Source of the DNA: CAVZXS01 sp963779325 | GTDB lineage: Bacteria; Bacteroidota; Bacteroidia; Chitinophagales; Chitinophagaceae | NCBI GenBank assembly: GCA_963779325.1 | Contig: CAVZXS010000019.1 | Span: 124,001 to 188,000 of the forward strand | Direction: 5' to 3' | DNA: 64,000 nt | Shown here: one piece after another, positions 27,673-35,925 of the stretch | Layout: each line of letters opens with the position of its first letter | Position numbering within the stretch: the stretch's first letter is position 1 | Position numbers and translations under genes: made by a program | Notes under the pieces: generated by a model | What the model was told of the DNA's origin: nothing | Databases searched by the model: none | Seen by the model: the letters and a program-made list of their open reading frames with translations, nothing else

Positions 27673-27842
27673 TTCTTTGTTGATGCCCGTCCATTCTTCA
27701 AGATTCCGGGTTGGCGCGGTTTTTCTTCTTCTTCTTCAGCAATCCATTCATATATCTCGGTTTGCTTTTCGGCAAATGGTAACGCTACATTTTCGGCAGC
27801 ATAGGCAATATCTGCAAGCAGTTGTTGAATGTAGTTTTGCAT
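27648..27842 (-). CDS. N-terminal part of the same frameshifted protein
   Basis: MQNYIQQLLADIAYAAENVA and KQTEIYEWIAEEEEEK form a helical start. After the A5 run the frame turns into an arginine/cysteine-rich tail that looks spurious. Restoring one base makes it continuous with 27172-27672 (about 223 codons in total). I regard both pieces as one gene, with the indel either real or an assembly error. Confidence 0.65.
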   Translation of the reverse strand: MQNYIQQLLADIAYAAENVALPFAEKQTEIYEWIAEEEEEKPRQPGILKNGRASTKKCCRRMKC

Positions 27843-27947
27843 AGTCTAATTTAAGAAAAGTTTGTAATAGGATGAAAATTTGGCTGAGTGGAATGTAATA
27901 CCATATATTTATATGGCACTAAATTCCTGCACTTTATTATAAATCAA

Positions 27948-28892
27948 ATGAAACGGTTTATTTCTTTATTGGCCTTTATTATTTCTTTATCAAATTGCTT
28001 TGGTCAAAAAATAAATTCTATTGCCACTGACGAGGGCTGTCTTAAATTTATTAGAAATAATATTGAAGGGGAAGAAACCTTTTATTTTGATACAATCTTT
28101 TCCAAGGAAGAAATAAAAAAATTGAATCCGCCTTTTAAATCCTGGAAGATATTTGATTTTAATAATGATAAAAGACCTGATCTTTTTTTCATTGGTAGAT
28201 ATAAAGATAATGGCTACTATGGGATAGCTGCCAATCTTTATTTATCAGAAAACAATTCTTATAAATTAGTGCGTCTTATAAGAGAAAGTATTGATTGGTA
28301 CAGGCCATTCGTTTTTGTAAAACAAACAGCAAAAAGAGTTTTATTAATTATTCATCAATATGCTGTTGATGAATTTGAAAAGATTGATGCCTTTTTGGCC
28401 AACGAGTCAATTGATGATATCAAGACCTGCAAAGGTAATGACACACTAATTTATAAATATAACTCACTCCTGAATTTTACTTCGAAACCATCAAATATTA
28501 CTTTTGATAGCCTTATCCTGAAAATTAGTTATGGGTGGTCCAGCCGACGAGATAGTTTTAATGTGTATAAAGATGGGAGATACAAATATTTCCGCCTTTG
28601 TGGAAATGTAGTAGTTTACGAACAACAAGCTCAAAAGAACATGTATAATTTTGAAAAAATTGTGTTGCTGGTAAAAGAAATCGATTCTACACAAACTGCG
28701 AGTAACTTTATGTCGGGAGGAACAGATAATCATGCGGCGAGGTTGAAAATTTTTTTTAAAGGTACAAACATCTCATTCTATGACTATGGAATGCAATCAT
28801 CTTTCACACTAAAATCTATTTATCAGTATTTTAATATGATCAGGCAAAAGCTGGAGCAAAAGCCGGAATGGCCGCAACCTAATTGTTGGTGA
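27948..28892 (+). CDS. Secreted protein of unknown function (314 aa)
   Basis: Starting at ATG 27948 (the frame opens at 27888, but only this Met gives a signal peptide: MKRFISLLAFIISLSNCFGQ). The S-N-C could also be a lipobox. The mature protein has a D-F-N-N-D-K-R-P-D-L-F-F calcium-binding-like loop of the EF-hand/FG-GAP type near residue 75 and a later SYGWSSRRDSFNVYKDGRYK block. No family recognised. Its 3' end is convergent with the CPBP fragments. Confidence 0.7.
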   Translation: MKRFISLLAFIISLSNCFGQKINSIATDEGCLKFIRNNIEGEETFYFDTIFSKEEIKKLNPPFKSWKIFDFNNDKRPDLFFIGRYKDNGYYGIAANLYLSENNSYKLVRLIRESIDWYRPFVFVKQTAKRVLLIIHQYAVDEFEKIDAFLANESIDDIKTCKGNDTLIYKYNSLLNFTSKPSNITFDSLILKISYGWSSRRDSFNVYKDGRYKYFRLCGNVVVYEQQAQKNMYNFEKIVLLVKEIDSTQTASNFMSGGTDNHAARLKIFFKGTNISFYDYGMQSSFTLKSIYQYFNMIRQKLEQKPEWPQPNCW

Positions 28893-28958
28893 AAAAATCT
28901 CAAATCGGAATTAGCATATTTATTTAACACAAACAGCGTAAAAACATTTCTCCGTCTA

Positions 28959-29351
28959 TCAATTTTTTCTAAAATACTCAACCTGCTTCCTCCTCCTCAA
29001 AATCAAATAATTAATCGACAATGCACTCAGTAAAGGCAATAAAAGCATTACAAAAAAACTGAAATAAGAAACGGTAAGTACTTGTTTCGGCATTACCTCA
29101 ATAAAAAGCTGCCCGCCGATGGGTCCGTCGGAAAAAACAGTCTGCTGCACAATACCCCAACCCAAATGAATGGCAATCGGTATATAAAGTGACCGGGTTT
29201 TACTGTAAGCGTATGCCAATACAAGCCCCATGGCACCGGTAATGATGAATTCAATTATCATCGCCTGTATATTTCCAAACAGTTCATGCGAAAACCAGTG
29301 ATATACGCCAAAGGCAACTGCGGAAATAATAATGGCTTTTGTACTGCCCAA
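28959..29351 (-). pseudogene. C-terminal fragment of CPBP-family membrane protease
   Basis: Carries the second and third conserved motifs of the CPBP (Abi/CAAX-like) intramembrane glutamic protease family: FGVYHWFSH and AIHLGWG in membrane segments, followed by further hydrophobic segments. The first motif is in the neighbouring fragment in another frame (29284-29664), so the gene is frameshifted. The 130-residue piece alone would lack the catalytic glutamates. Confidence 0.72.
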
Positions 29352-29664
29352 CTTCTTTATCAGATATATACAGCAATACGCCGCGAAAAATCAGTTCTTC
29401 AAATAAAACTGATTTAATATTGAACCAAATACCTTTTAAAATAAGCGGGACGTTAAGTTCAGGGTTTATTACCCACTGCTGTTTGGCGATACCCATTTTT
29501 AGAAAGAAACCCGCAGCGCAGCAAATAGCCGTGACGGTAAAAAATAATACAAAGTCCTGCAGCCTTTTTTTGGAGGGATAAAATCCTAAAAACCGCAGGT
29601 CGCCTTTTTCAAAAAGCCAAACAATCAACCACGAAAGGGCCAGTTGCACAATTATTCCGATCAT
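29284..29664 (-). pseudogene. N-terminal fragment of CPBP-family membrane protease
   Basis: Three hydrophobic segments followed by FEELIFRGVLLYI, the EE-x3-R motif of CPBP proteases. The frame fails just after this, at a TATATAT stretch (29364-29370). Removing one base there gives LYILIKKLGSTKAIIISAV, continuous with the C-terminal fragment. In the family these proteins act in prenyl-protein processing or as immunity proteins for bacteriocins. It lies 18 nt after an XRE-type regulator gene. Confidence 0.75.
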
Positions 29665-29682
29665 AATAAATAATTAGAGGAT

Positions 29683-30144
29683 TTACTTTTTAGCCTTCCA
29701 CAGAAAGAATAGAACAGCCGTCATGGCCAGCAAGACGATTGCCCAAAAAATGAATTGCTCAAAATTGGTTTCGGGAAACCGGGCCGATTGGGCGATAAAG
29801 GCCCAAGCCAAAAAAAGACCGGCCAAACAAAGACCGATTGATAAAATGATTCGTTGAGGTTTATTAGTGGCGGACGAAGGTTTTATTTCAATATCATCAT
29901 TCTCCTTTAAAATGATATTTTGTTTTTGCGCCCCCTTCATAAAATCTTCAAAGGACAGTCCCAAAATTTCCGCTATTGTCTTAAGCGTATAACTCCGGGG
30001 TACAATTTCGCCGTTCTCAATCCGCTGAATGGAACGGATACTGATATTGCTCAGTTCAGATAATTCTTTTTGCGTGTATCCTTTGGCCTGCCTGCCTTCT
30101 TTTACCAATAGGGCTATCATTTCTTTTTGTTTTGATTTCATCAC
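29683..30144 (-). CDS. XRE-family regulator with two membrane segments
   Basis: A 153-residue protein. Residues about 8-66 are a helix-turn-helix of XRE type: LVKEGRQAKGYTQKELSELS, then ISIRSIQRIENGEIVPRSYT. After a charged linker come two hydrophobic segments (IILSIGLCLAGLFLAWAFIA and FIFWAIVLLAMTAVLFFLW). The fusion of a DNA-binding domain to membrane helices suggests a membrane-tethered regulator. It precedes the CPBP protease by 18 nt, so it may control it or be cleaved by it; that is inference. Confidence 0.85.
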   Translation of the reverse strand: MMKSKQKEMIALLVKEGRQAKGYTQKELSELSNISIRSIQRIENGEIVPRSYTLKTIAEILGLSFEDFMKGAQKQNIILKENDDIEIKPSSATNKPQRIILSIGLCLAGLFLAWAFIAQSARFPETNFEQFIFWAIVLLAMTAVLFFLWKAKK

Positions 30145-30595
30145 AAAATTATCTGAGCCGTAAAGGTAAAACTAATTTTAAGGCAGCCATTCAGGCGACA
30201 TTTGTACGTCAAGCGACGTTATAATAGCAATTTGAATGATTTCGGGGAGATATAATATGGTTGAAAGTTCTCAATTTGTTTCTTTTCTTTTTTTCATGAC
30301 AAAAAAAGAAACAAAAAAGTCTATGAAAAATGAATGCTTCGCCATTTTTCCGGGCCAACGCACAAAGATAACGATGAAATGAAAAATGTCCGGCGGTTCC
30401 GACGTGGTAATACCGGACTCCGCTGCGTGTTATCAGGCAACACGGGAGGCAATGCTTTTTCGCCTGCCTTGTTGATTGGAGAAAGTGCTTTCCAAAAGGC
30501 GAAAAAGAGGTGCCGGAAATATCATTTAAATAAAATTATAAATTGGAACGTAGTTTCTTCAAAGTAGGAATTAGCCTGAGTTTCATACATAAGCC
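30145..30595. other. Intergenic region with hairpin repeats, no gene
   Basis: The stretch between the XRE gene and the methyltransferase has an apparent frame (30334-30567) with arginine-rich, unconvincing composition, which I reject. GC content rises visibly after 30350. It contains a perfect A/T hairpin (30284-30311). It resembles decayed repeat sequence common between Bacteroidota genes. Confidence 0.5.
30284..30311. repeat. A/T-rich perfect inverted repeat
   Basis: TTTCTTTTTTT (284-294) pairs with AAAAAAAGAAA (301-311) around CATGAC. A second overlapping pairing, TTTGTTTC (275-282) with GAAACAAA (308-315), allows an alternative fold. On either strand the hairpin could act as a terminator, and similar A/T hairpins are known in Bacteroidota intergenic repeats. 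Confidence 0.6.
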
Positions 30596-31222
30596 CTATA
30601 ATTTTTTCAAGAGTATAGTGAGTATCCTCGGAATCTCATTCCTGTTGTCATCATCAAAATATTCATTGATATCAACCGGTTGCAGTCCGTATTTTTTGGC
30701 AGGTTGTATAAAATCAGATATATGATGATTGAAACATTGCACTACCTGTGTGCCTTCTTTGGTGTCGAAACGGGCCTTGCTGCCGGTATATTGTTTAAAA
30801 GGATGCAGCTCGCCGATGTATACATGCCCGCCCGGTCGTAAAGCGGCTGATACTTTTTTAAAGATTGAATCCAAGTTTTCAATATGCTCCAGCACCAAGC
30901 TGAAACTTACCAAGTCATACAATCCGTTTGTAAATGTCCAATCCTTGGTAATATCGGCTTGTAAAAACTGAACTTTAGCGGAGCTTACTTTTTCTTTGGC
31001 TTTGGTCAGCATCTCTTCGGATAAATCTACCGCAGTTACATGATTGGCTTTTTCAATAAACCATGCGGTATTTTTTCCCGTACCGCAACCAATCTCCAAG
31101 CAATTTTCAAAAGCAATATTGCCGAGTACAGCCCGCAAAGTCTTTGCTTCAAGGTCTCTTGTTTTATTTAAGTTGGTATCGTACTGCTCCGCCCAGCTGT
31201 TGTATGCTTGTTGTACACTCAT
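30596..31222 (-). CDS. Class I SAM-dependent methyltransferase
   Basis: A 208-residue enzyme with the Rossmann-like fold. Motif I is NCLEIGCGTGKNTAWF (about 41-56); the next strand gives VTAVDLSEEMLTKAKEK, the acidic SAM-binding loop, followed by VQFLQADITKDW and LVSFSLVLEHIENLDSIFKK, the motif IV region. Substrate unknown. It is separated from its upstream neighbour by a 174-bp imperfect inverted repeat. Confidence 0.88.
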   Translation of the reverse strand: MSVQQAYNSWAEQYDTNLNKTRDLEAKTLRAVLGNIAFENCLEIGCGTGKNTAWFIEKANHVTAVDLSEEMLTKAKEKVSSAKVQFLQADITKDWTFTNGLYDLVSFSLVLEHIENLDSIFKKVSAALRPGGHVYIGELHPFKQYTGSKARFDTKEGTQVVQCFNHHISDFIQPAKKYGLQPVDINEYFDDDNRNEIPRILTILLKKL

Positions 31223-31261
31223 GATGCGCTAATTTGAAAACAATTATAAAGGATTCTCAAG

Positions 31262-31435
31262 TTTGAGTAGTGTCTCAGTTTGAAATTGTTGAACCACAGA
31301 GGCACATAGCGACATAGGGTTTCACATAGTATTACATTCATATTAAACCCTATGTGTGTATTTCTAATGTGTACTATGTGCTATGTGGTTCAAATGGTAT
31401 TTTAATGGAAATTTCAAACTGAGACACTACTCAAA
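31262..31435. repeat. 174-bp imperfect inverted repeat, MITE-like
   Basis: The outer 26 bases at 31262-31287 are perfectly complementary to 31410-31435. Inside lies a second hairpin, CATAGGGTTT (31313-31322) pairing with AAACCCTATG (31345-31354), and an imperfect pairing of TTGAACCACA (31289-31298) with TGTGGTTCAA. The unit has no coding frame. The terminal arms and size fit a miniature inverted-repeat element or a folded RNA; the ends carry no clear target-site duplication. Confidence 0.75.
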
Positions 31436-31475
31436 TTTACACAAATGAAATAAAACAAAATGAGTGACTTTTATT

Positions 31476-31988
31476 TTACTGCAGCCTGTACATTGTCATA
31501 TACCAATTCCATTCCCATGTTTTTCCGTTGTCTGCCGAAAAAGCCTGGCTCCATACGGGAATATCAGGATTGGTTTTATCCCAATGAAATTGTACAATGA
31601 TTTCTTTTCCTTCAAAAATATCTTTAGCATAAAAAATACCGATGTTTTCGTCAAAAGAACCTACTTGCGGTACATCAAGTACCACTTCATTACTACCTGC
31701 CCAATAAATACTCCACAATTTTGTTTGCGGATTAAATAACCGCAGTGTCATACCTTCAAATGGTTTATCATCAAATGTGGCGCTGTATTGACCAATATTT
31801 CCAAGGCCCGTTAATATATGATAACAATTATCCGTGGCTTCAAATTCTATCCATTCGGTACAATTATTTAATCTTGATTTGAGCCTGCGGTTATGTATTT
31901 TCCATTTGCCTGTATAAAAATCAAAATCAGCTGACGATGAGTTTTTGGATGGTGTGATATCCGGATCACCCGTTGTTGTAAATTGCAT
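31476..31988 (-). CDS. DUF1579-like hypothetical protein
   Basis: A 170-residue protein with FDFYTGKWKIHNRRLKSRLN, GMTLRLFNPQTKLWSIYWAG and AFSADNGKTWEWNWYM, a strand-rich pattern seen in DUF1579 and related calycin-like proteins. No signal peptide. Function unknown. It is part of a minus-strand set with DUF6157 and DinB genes under a YafY-type regulator; gaps to the next gene are short (38 nt). Confidence 0.7.
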   Translation of the reverse strand: MQFTTTGDPDITPSKNSSSADFDFYTGKWKIHNRRLKSRLNNCTEWIEFEATDNCYHILTGLGNIGQYSATFDDKPFEGMTLRLFNPQTKLWSIYWAGSNEVVLDVPQVGSFDENIGIFYAKDIFEGKEIIVQFHWDKTNPDIPVWSQAFSADNGKTWEWNWYMTMYRLQ

Positions 31989-32026
31989 TCACTGTTTTCT
32001 TTTTAAAATTAAAAATATACTCTTCA

Positions 32027-32437
32027 TTAACGCTTCGATTTCATTGCTTTTAATTGCTTCAGCGTTTTATCTTTTGCAAACTTTTTATACTCCGCCGAAC
32101 CTGCGGCATAGATGGCAATCTTTCCTTCCGCATTACTGTGTACGCCCCATCCGTAGCGTTTGGTAAGAGCCGCGGCCCGCATACAAGCCTGCCCTTTTGA
32201 AAAGAAAGTTGCTCTTGCCTCTGTTAACGCTGTCTTACCTGTTATTTTATTTTTTACAGCATAGCCATGAAAAATGACATCATCCGATGTGTATTTATAC
32301 GGATTATCAATAATCATTTCAAACTGCAGGTTAGCGATTGTTTTATCACCCGCTTTTACAGGCGGTACTTCGGCTTTTGTTACCGGGCAATCTTCTGCAA
32401 TCTGTATAAATGTATCGTAATAATTTGTTGTATGCAT
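32027..32437 (-). CDS. DUF6157 family protein
   Basis: A 136-residue protein beginning MHTTNYYDTFIQIAEDCPVT and continuing with ANLQFEMIIDNPYKYTSDDV, then FFSKGQACMRAAALTKRYGW: the full layout of DUF6157. Function unknown; the gene is often found near AHSA1, DinB and YafY-type genes, as here. 24 nt from the DinB gene. Confidence 0.85.
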   Translation of the reverse strand: MHTTNYYDTFIQIAEDCPVTKAEVPPVKAGDKTIANLQFEMIIDNPYKYTSDDVIFHGYAVKNKITGKTALTEARATFFSKGQACMRAAALTKRYGWGVHSNAEGKIAIYAAGSAEYKKFAKDKTLKQLKAMKSKR

Positions 32438-32461
32438 TACTAAGATTTTGCTTATTCATTT

Positions 32462-32962
32462 TTAAAATCTCGGATCATCTGCGCTGGGGCCGTAACTACC
32501 GGGAATAGGAATATTCAGCAAACGCAAATACACACCCAACTGTGCACGGTGATGTGTCGTTTGTGCAAATGCATGACGGATGGCTTCATACTTAGTCATA
32601 CTCAGTAAAACAGTTTTACCGCTGCTCATGGTCCAGGTTTTAGTAAGTATAACATCTTCGTTGCTTTTTTCCAATACAGCTTTACTGTCCGTAACGGATT
32701 TTTCAAACAGAGCAAGCAGTTCTTTATTGTTGTTAACCGGCGTAGGTTTATACGCCTGTGCTTCAAAATCCAGTACCTCGGTATTGATAATTGTCCCCAC
32801 CCATGAAGGTATTTCCGCAATATGCACCGCCAGTTGCTTCATGGTCATACTTTTTTCATGCGGTTTCCAGTCGTGTTTGTCATCGGGTATAAGTGGCAGC
32901 ATTTTGCGTGTAATAGCGGCTTCCTGCTCCAATTCTTTTAAGAGCAATTGAATAATTGACAT
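32462..32962 (-). CDS. DinB-family protein
   Basis: Start taken at ATG 32962 (MSIIQLLLKELEQE); the open frame reaches 33010 but the extra 16 codons look non-coding. The 166-residue chain has the DinB four-helix pattern with three metal-ligand histidines: the first helix region up to W-K-P-H-E-K, MKQLAVHIAEIPSWVG, and AFAQTTHHRAQLGVYLRLL. Members bind a divalent metal and are thiol-dependent enzymes or stress proteins; substrate unknown. Confidence 0.88.
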   Translation of the reverse strand: MSIIQLLLKELEQEAAITRKMLPLIPDDKHDWKPHEKSMTMKQLAVHIAEIPSWVGTIINTEVLDFEAQAYKPTPVNNNKELLALFEKSVTDSKAVLEKSNEDVILTKTWTMSSGKTVLLSMTKYEAIRHAFAQTTHHRAQLGVYLRLLNIPIPGSYGPSADDPRF

Positions 32963-33045
32963 AGTTAATTGTTTTAATTGTTTAGCAAATAAACAATGAC
33001 TCACTGACAACCCTATGGCAGTGTGGATTTAGAAATAAAAAAAAT

Positions 33046-33153
33046 GCCGCAGATTACACTGAGGCACTGAAAAAATCATTGTTGAAATTTTGCCTCTATC
33101 TCTCGAGTGGTACGCTATTTTAACAAATTCTGTGCTTCTGTGTAATTTGTGGC
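33046..33153. repeat. Degenerate inverted repeat related to the 31.3 kb element
   Basis: Bases 33046-33070 (GCCGCAGATTACACTGAGGC onward) pair imperfectly with 33128-33153, roughly four in five positions. A further copy of the right arm continues into 33171-33198. The CACAGAGGCACA-type core resembles the 31.3 kb element, so both may belong to one family. No coding frame. Confidence 0.55.
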
Positions 33154-33160
33154 AACTTCT

Positions 33161-33895
33161 TTAAAAAATCTGTGGCTCTGTGCATTCTGTAGCAACCCCG
33201 CGGCTCAATAATTTACCGGTAATAGTTTCATATAGTCGTTCAGATTCCATATGGTCCGCTTTTTTAAATGGAAGCTCGGTGTTTTTTACTTTTAAAATCC
33301 TTGATACACGAAAGTCACGATAATCTTTGCGTTCATGACACCAGCCGGCCAGGTGCCAGTTGAAGGCATAAAAAATTAAACCGATCGGTTCTACCTGCCG
33401 GCGGCTTACTTCGTTATTATTATTTTTATAATCCAGCTGCAATATGGTTTTGGAAGAAATGGCATTTTGTAAAACAGACAAATGATCAAAATCGGTAAAA
33501 GAAGCATGGATGGTTTGAAATCTTGTATGCTCCTGAAGTATTTCTAATTTTTCTTTTTGTGTATTTCGTAATACAGATTTTACTTTATCCAGCGCGGCAG
33601 TATAATTTTTAAGAATAGATTTGTCGGCAAAACGTTCAACTACGGAATGCATCAGCAACAGCGCATTGGCTTCATCCAAACTAAAACTGACAGGCGGTAA
33701 AAAATAACCTTCCGTTAAAAAGTAACCTCTGTGTTGTTCAAAACTTACCGGGATGCCCTGCTCACAAATGGCTTTTATATCCCGATAGACTGTTCGCACA
33801 CTGATATTGTACTTCGCCGCAATTTTTTCGGCGGGCAAATATTTTTTCGATTGCAGCGTGGTGATGATACCTAACAGGCGGTCAATACGATTCAT
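33161..33895 (-). CDS. YafY-type WYL-domain transcriptional regulator
   Basis: A 244-residue protein. Residues 1-55 are a helix-turn-helix (MNRIDRLLGIITTLQSKKYL, then AAKYNISVRTVYRDIKAICE). The middle and C-terminal parts are a WYL-type ligand-sensing domain: KTILQLDYKNNNNEVSRRQV, then EPIGLIFYAFNWHLAGWCHE. Such proteins sense small molecules or nucleotides. The last ten or so residues (VATECTEPQIF) are read from the repeat at 33.05-33.2 kb, so the true ancestral end may be earlier. It is the probable controller of the DinB/DUF6157 set downstream. Confidence 0.87.
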   Translation of the reverse strand: MNRIDRLLGIITTLQSKKYLPAEKIAAKYNISVRTVYRDIKAICEQGIPVSFEQHRGYFLTEGYFLPPVSFSLDEANALLLMHSVVERFADKSILKNYTAALDKVKSVLRNTQKEKLEILQEHTRFQTIHASFTDFDHLSVLQNAISSKTILQLDYKNNNNEVSRRQVEPIGLIFYAFNWHLAGWCHERKDYRDFRVSRILKVKNTELPFKKADHMESERLYETITGKLLSRGVATECTEPQIF

Positions 33896-33934
33896 ATATT
33901 TTGTTTCAGCTTATGAAAAAGGCAAAAGAATTTT

Positions 33935-34219
33935 GTGAAACCCAAATTTACTGAATCAGCTTATCAAATCCCGATACTTTCTCCCCGAAATCGGGTAGTC
34001 CATTCCCCGCATTTTGGTGAAATAAAAATCGGAATAGTGGATGAACTTTGGGGTAAGAATTTAAATTACTATAAAATAATGAAGCGGCTGAGCAGTGTGA
34101 AAGTTAAAAAAGTTTTAACCGGGTTTTTCTTTGTGAAATTGGCTGATGCCGTTTTTCGTCCTTTTAAAAATATTCCCGTACCGGATTTTAACCATACTTA
34201 TGACGAAACGATATTATAG
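33935..34219 (+). CDS. Doubtful small ORF
   Basis: A 94-codon frame starting at a GTG with no recognised family. The middle part (KVKKVLTGFFFVKLADAVFR) looks like ordinary protein, but the start (YQIPILSPRNRVVHSPHFGE) does not. It could be a decayed fragment. A terminator lies just downstream at 34282. Confidence 0.25.
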   Translation: MKPKFTESAYQIPILSPRNRVVHSPHFGEIKIGIVDELWGKNLNYYKIMKRLSSVKVKKVLTGFFFVKLADAVFRPFKNIPVPDFNHTYDETIL

Positions 34220-34281
34220 TAACGCCGATACACAGAAAGCATTTACAATTTTTTCGTATAGCAGTTAGTTTTGGTTTTAGT

Positions 34282-34313
34282 ACCCCGTTATTCTTAGCGG
34301 GGTTTTCTTTTTT
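34282..34313 (+). terminator. Rho-independent terminator
   Basis: ACCCCG (34282-34287) pairs with CGGGGT (34298-34303), loop of ten bases, followed by TTTTCTTTTTT. It supports a transcript ending here, perhaps that of the small ORF at 33935. Confidence 0.75.
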
Positions 34314-34462
34314 GAATGACAGGATCAATCTTTTCAATCGCTGTCTTCTATTCCGTGATTTCATTTTGCCGTTAAAGTTTATCTTAAGTTCTTATTGGCA
34401 ACTTTTTTGTCTTTTTAATCGATTATAGCCATTAATAAAACATGTAAACTCAACTTTTCTTT

Positions 34463-35422
34463 ATGAAAAAAATATTCTTCTTCTTCGCATTACTTTTTGC
34501 AGTCAATTTTATTATTGCACAAACCGCCGATTCAAGCGCTTCAGTTGCCGCTTTACCCGATGACGGTGAGCAAGAAGAAGCGTTGCCGGTAAAAGTTTTT
34601 GTATCGCAAAGATTAATAAATGCCAATACGGTAGAAGTACTGAAAAAGGGAATAATGGATTTTAAAGTAGCTCACAGTTTTGAAGATATAGGCGGCGACA
34701 GGGGCGGAATAAAGAATTTCTTTGGTCTCGACAATTCTACCGACGTACGTATCGGGTTTCAAATAGGATTGAGCGACAGGCTGAATATTGTAACTACCCG
34801 TGCAAAAGGTGCAGGCAGGGTAAAGCAATTATATGAGTTGGGCTTAAAGTACCAACTGATGCGTCAATTGCAAAACGATCCAAAGCATCCGCTCTCAATG
34901 ACATTGTATGTCAATAATGTTGTCTCTACTATGAAAGCTGAACCGTTGCCCGACAGAGAAAATTCATTTAGAGGTTTTGGCGACAGAACAAGCCAAGTGG
35001 TACAATTGATGGTAGCCCGCAAGTTTGGTAAATCAAGCTTTCAATTAAGCCCTACTTTTGTAAATACAGGTTATGTTCAGCCCGGCGATGATAAAAGTAT
35101 TTTTGCATTGGGTGCCGCTGCCCGTATACCGCTCAGTAAAAAATTTGTTTTTGTATTTGATTATTTTCACCCGTTTCGTTCCAAGGACAGTAAAAACTTT
35201 ATACGCAGTACGGGTTCCGAAGTATATGATGCCATGGGCGCCGGTTTCGAAATTTTAACCGAGGGTCATACTTTCAACCTGATGTTTACCAATGCAACCG
35301 AGATATTAGAGAACCGGTTTATTCCGCGTACAATTACAAGTTGGGGCCGCGGCGAATTCAGGTGGGCGTTTAATTTAACAAGAGCCTTTGTATTATTCAG
35401 AAGTAAAAAAGATAAAGAGTAA
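34463..35422 (+). CDS. DUF5777-family beta-barrel protein
   Basis: A 319-residue protein with signal peptide MKKIFFFFALLFAVNFIIAQ. It has the DUF5777 pattern: VFVSQRLINANTVEVLKKGI, MDFKVAHSFEDIGGDRGGIK, then alternating amphipathic strands such as VRIGFQIGLSDRLNIVTTRA and a final strand region ending RAFVLFRSK. It is predicted to be an outer-membrane barrel; in other Bacteroidota this family often sits near cytochrome or YceI-like genes, but not here. Role unknown. Confidence 0.87.
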   Translation: MKKIFFFFALLFAVNFIIAQTADSSASVAALPDDGEQEEALPVKVFVSQRLINANTVEVLKKGIMDFKVAHSFEDIGGDRGGIKNFFGLDNSTDVRIGFQIGLSDRLNIVTTRAKGAGRVKQLYELGLKYQLMRQLQNDPKHPLSMTLYVNNVVSTMKAEPLPDRENSFRGFGDRTSQVVQLMVARKFGKSSFQLSPTFVNTGYVQPGDDKSIFALGAAARIPLSKKFVFVFDYFHPFRSKDSKNFIRSTGSEVYDAMGAGFEILTEGHTFNLMFTNATEILENRFIPRTITSWGRGEFRWAFNLTRAFVLFRSKKDKE

Positions 35423-35556
35423 ATTACTTCTTCAAAAAAATCTTTGAGCCGCGAAGTCGGTAAGACGATAAATTATAAGTTGTTTGTTTAAAATTCTTTC
35501 CGACTTTCCGTCTTATAGGCTACAGATCAAACAATAATTTTTGAGCCCGTCTTCGG

Positions 35557-35892
35557 TTATTTCAGCAAATCCTCTACAAAGCGGGTTACATCTTTTACAC
35601 GTTCTGTATTTACAGAGTAATGAATAAACTTTCCGTCGCGGTCTGCATTTACAAAACCCGCTTTGCGCAGCACGGCCAGGTGTTGCGATGCCACGGATTG
35701 CTCCAGGTGCAATGACAAAAATATTTCAGATACAATTACTTTACCTTTTTCATCAATAAACTTCAGTATCTGCTGGCGCAGTTTATGATTAATGGCTCTT
35801 ATCACAATAGAAGCTTTTTTCAGGTTCAGTGTTTCAATGGTTACCGGCTCATCCGTTTTTCCCGATGTAAAAACAATATTGTAATTACTCAT
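35557..35892 (-). CDS. ArsR-family winged-helix regulator
   Basis: A 111-residue DNA-binding protein: helix RAINHKLRQQILKFIDEKGK, the recognition part EIFLSLHLEQSVASQHLAVL and the wing NADRDGKFIHYSVNTERV. ArsR members usually sense metals through Cys pairs; none is visible, so it may sense another signal. It is 33 nt after the end of tsaB on the same strand. Confidence 0.88.
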   Translation of the reverse strand: MSNYNIVFTSGKTDEPVTIETLNLKKASIVIRAINHKLRQQILKFIDEKGKVIVSEIFLSLHLEQSVASQHLAVLRKAGFVNADRDGKFIHYSVNTERVKDVTRFVEDLLK

Positions 35893-35925
35893 GCTGCGCT
35901 GATTTTAAAATCGTAAACAAATAGT

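Noticed and set aside
30334..30567. 77-codon frame in the region before the methyltransferase
   Set aside because: Arginine- and glycine-rich with no motif, in a stretch that looks like decayed intergenic repeat.
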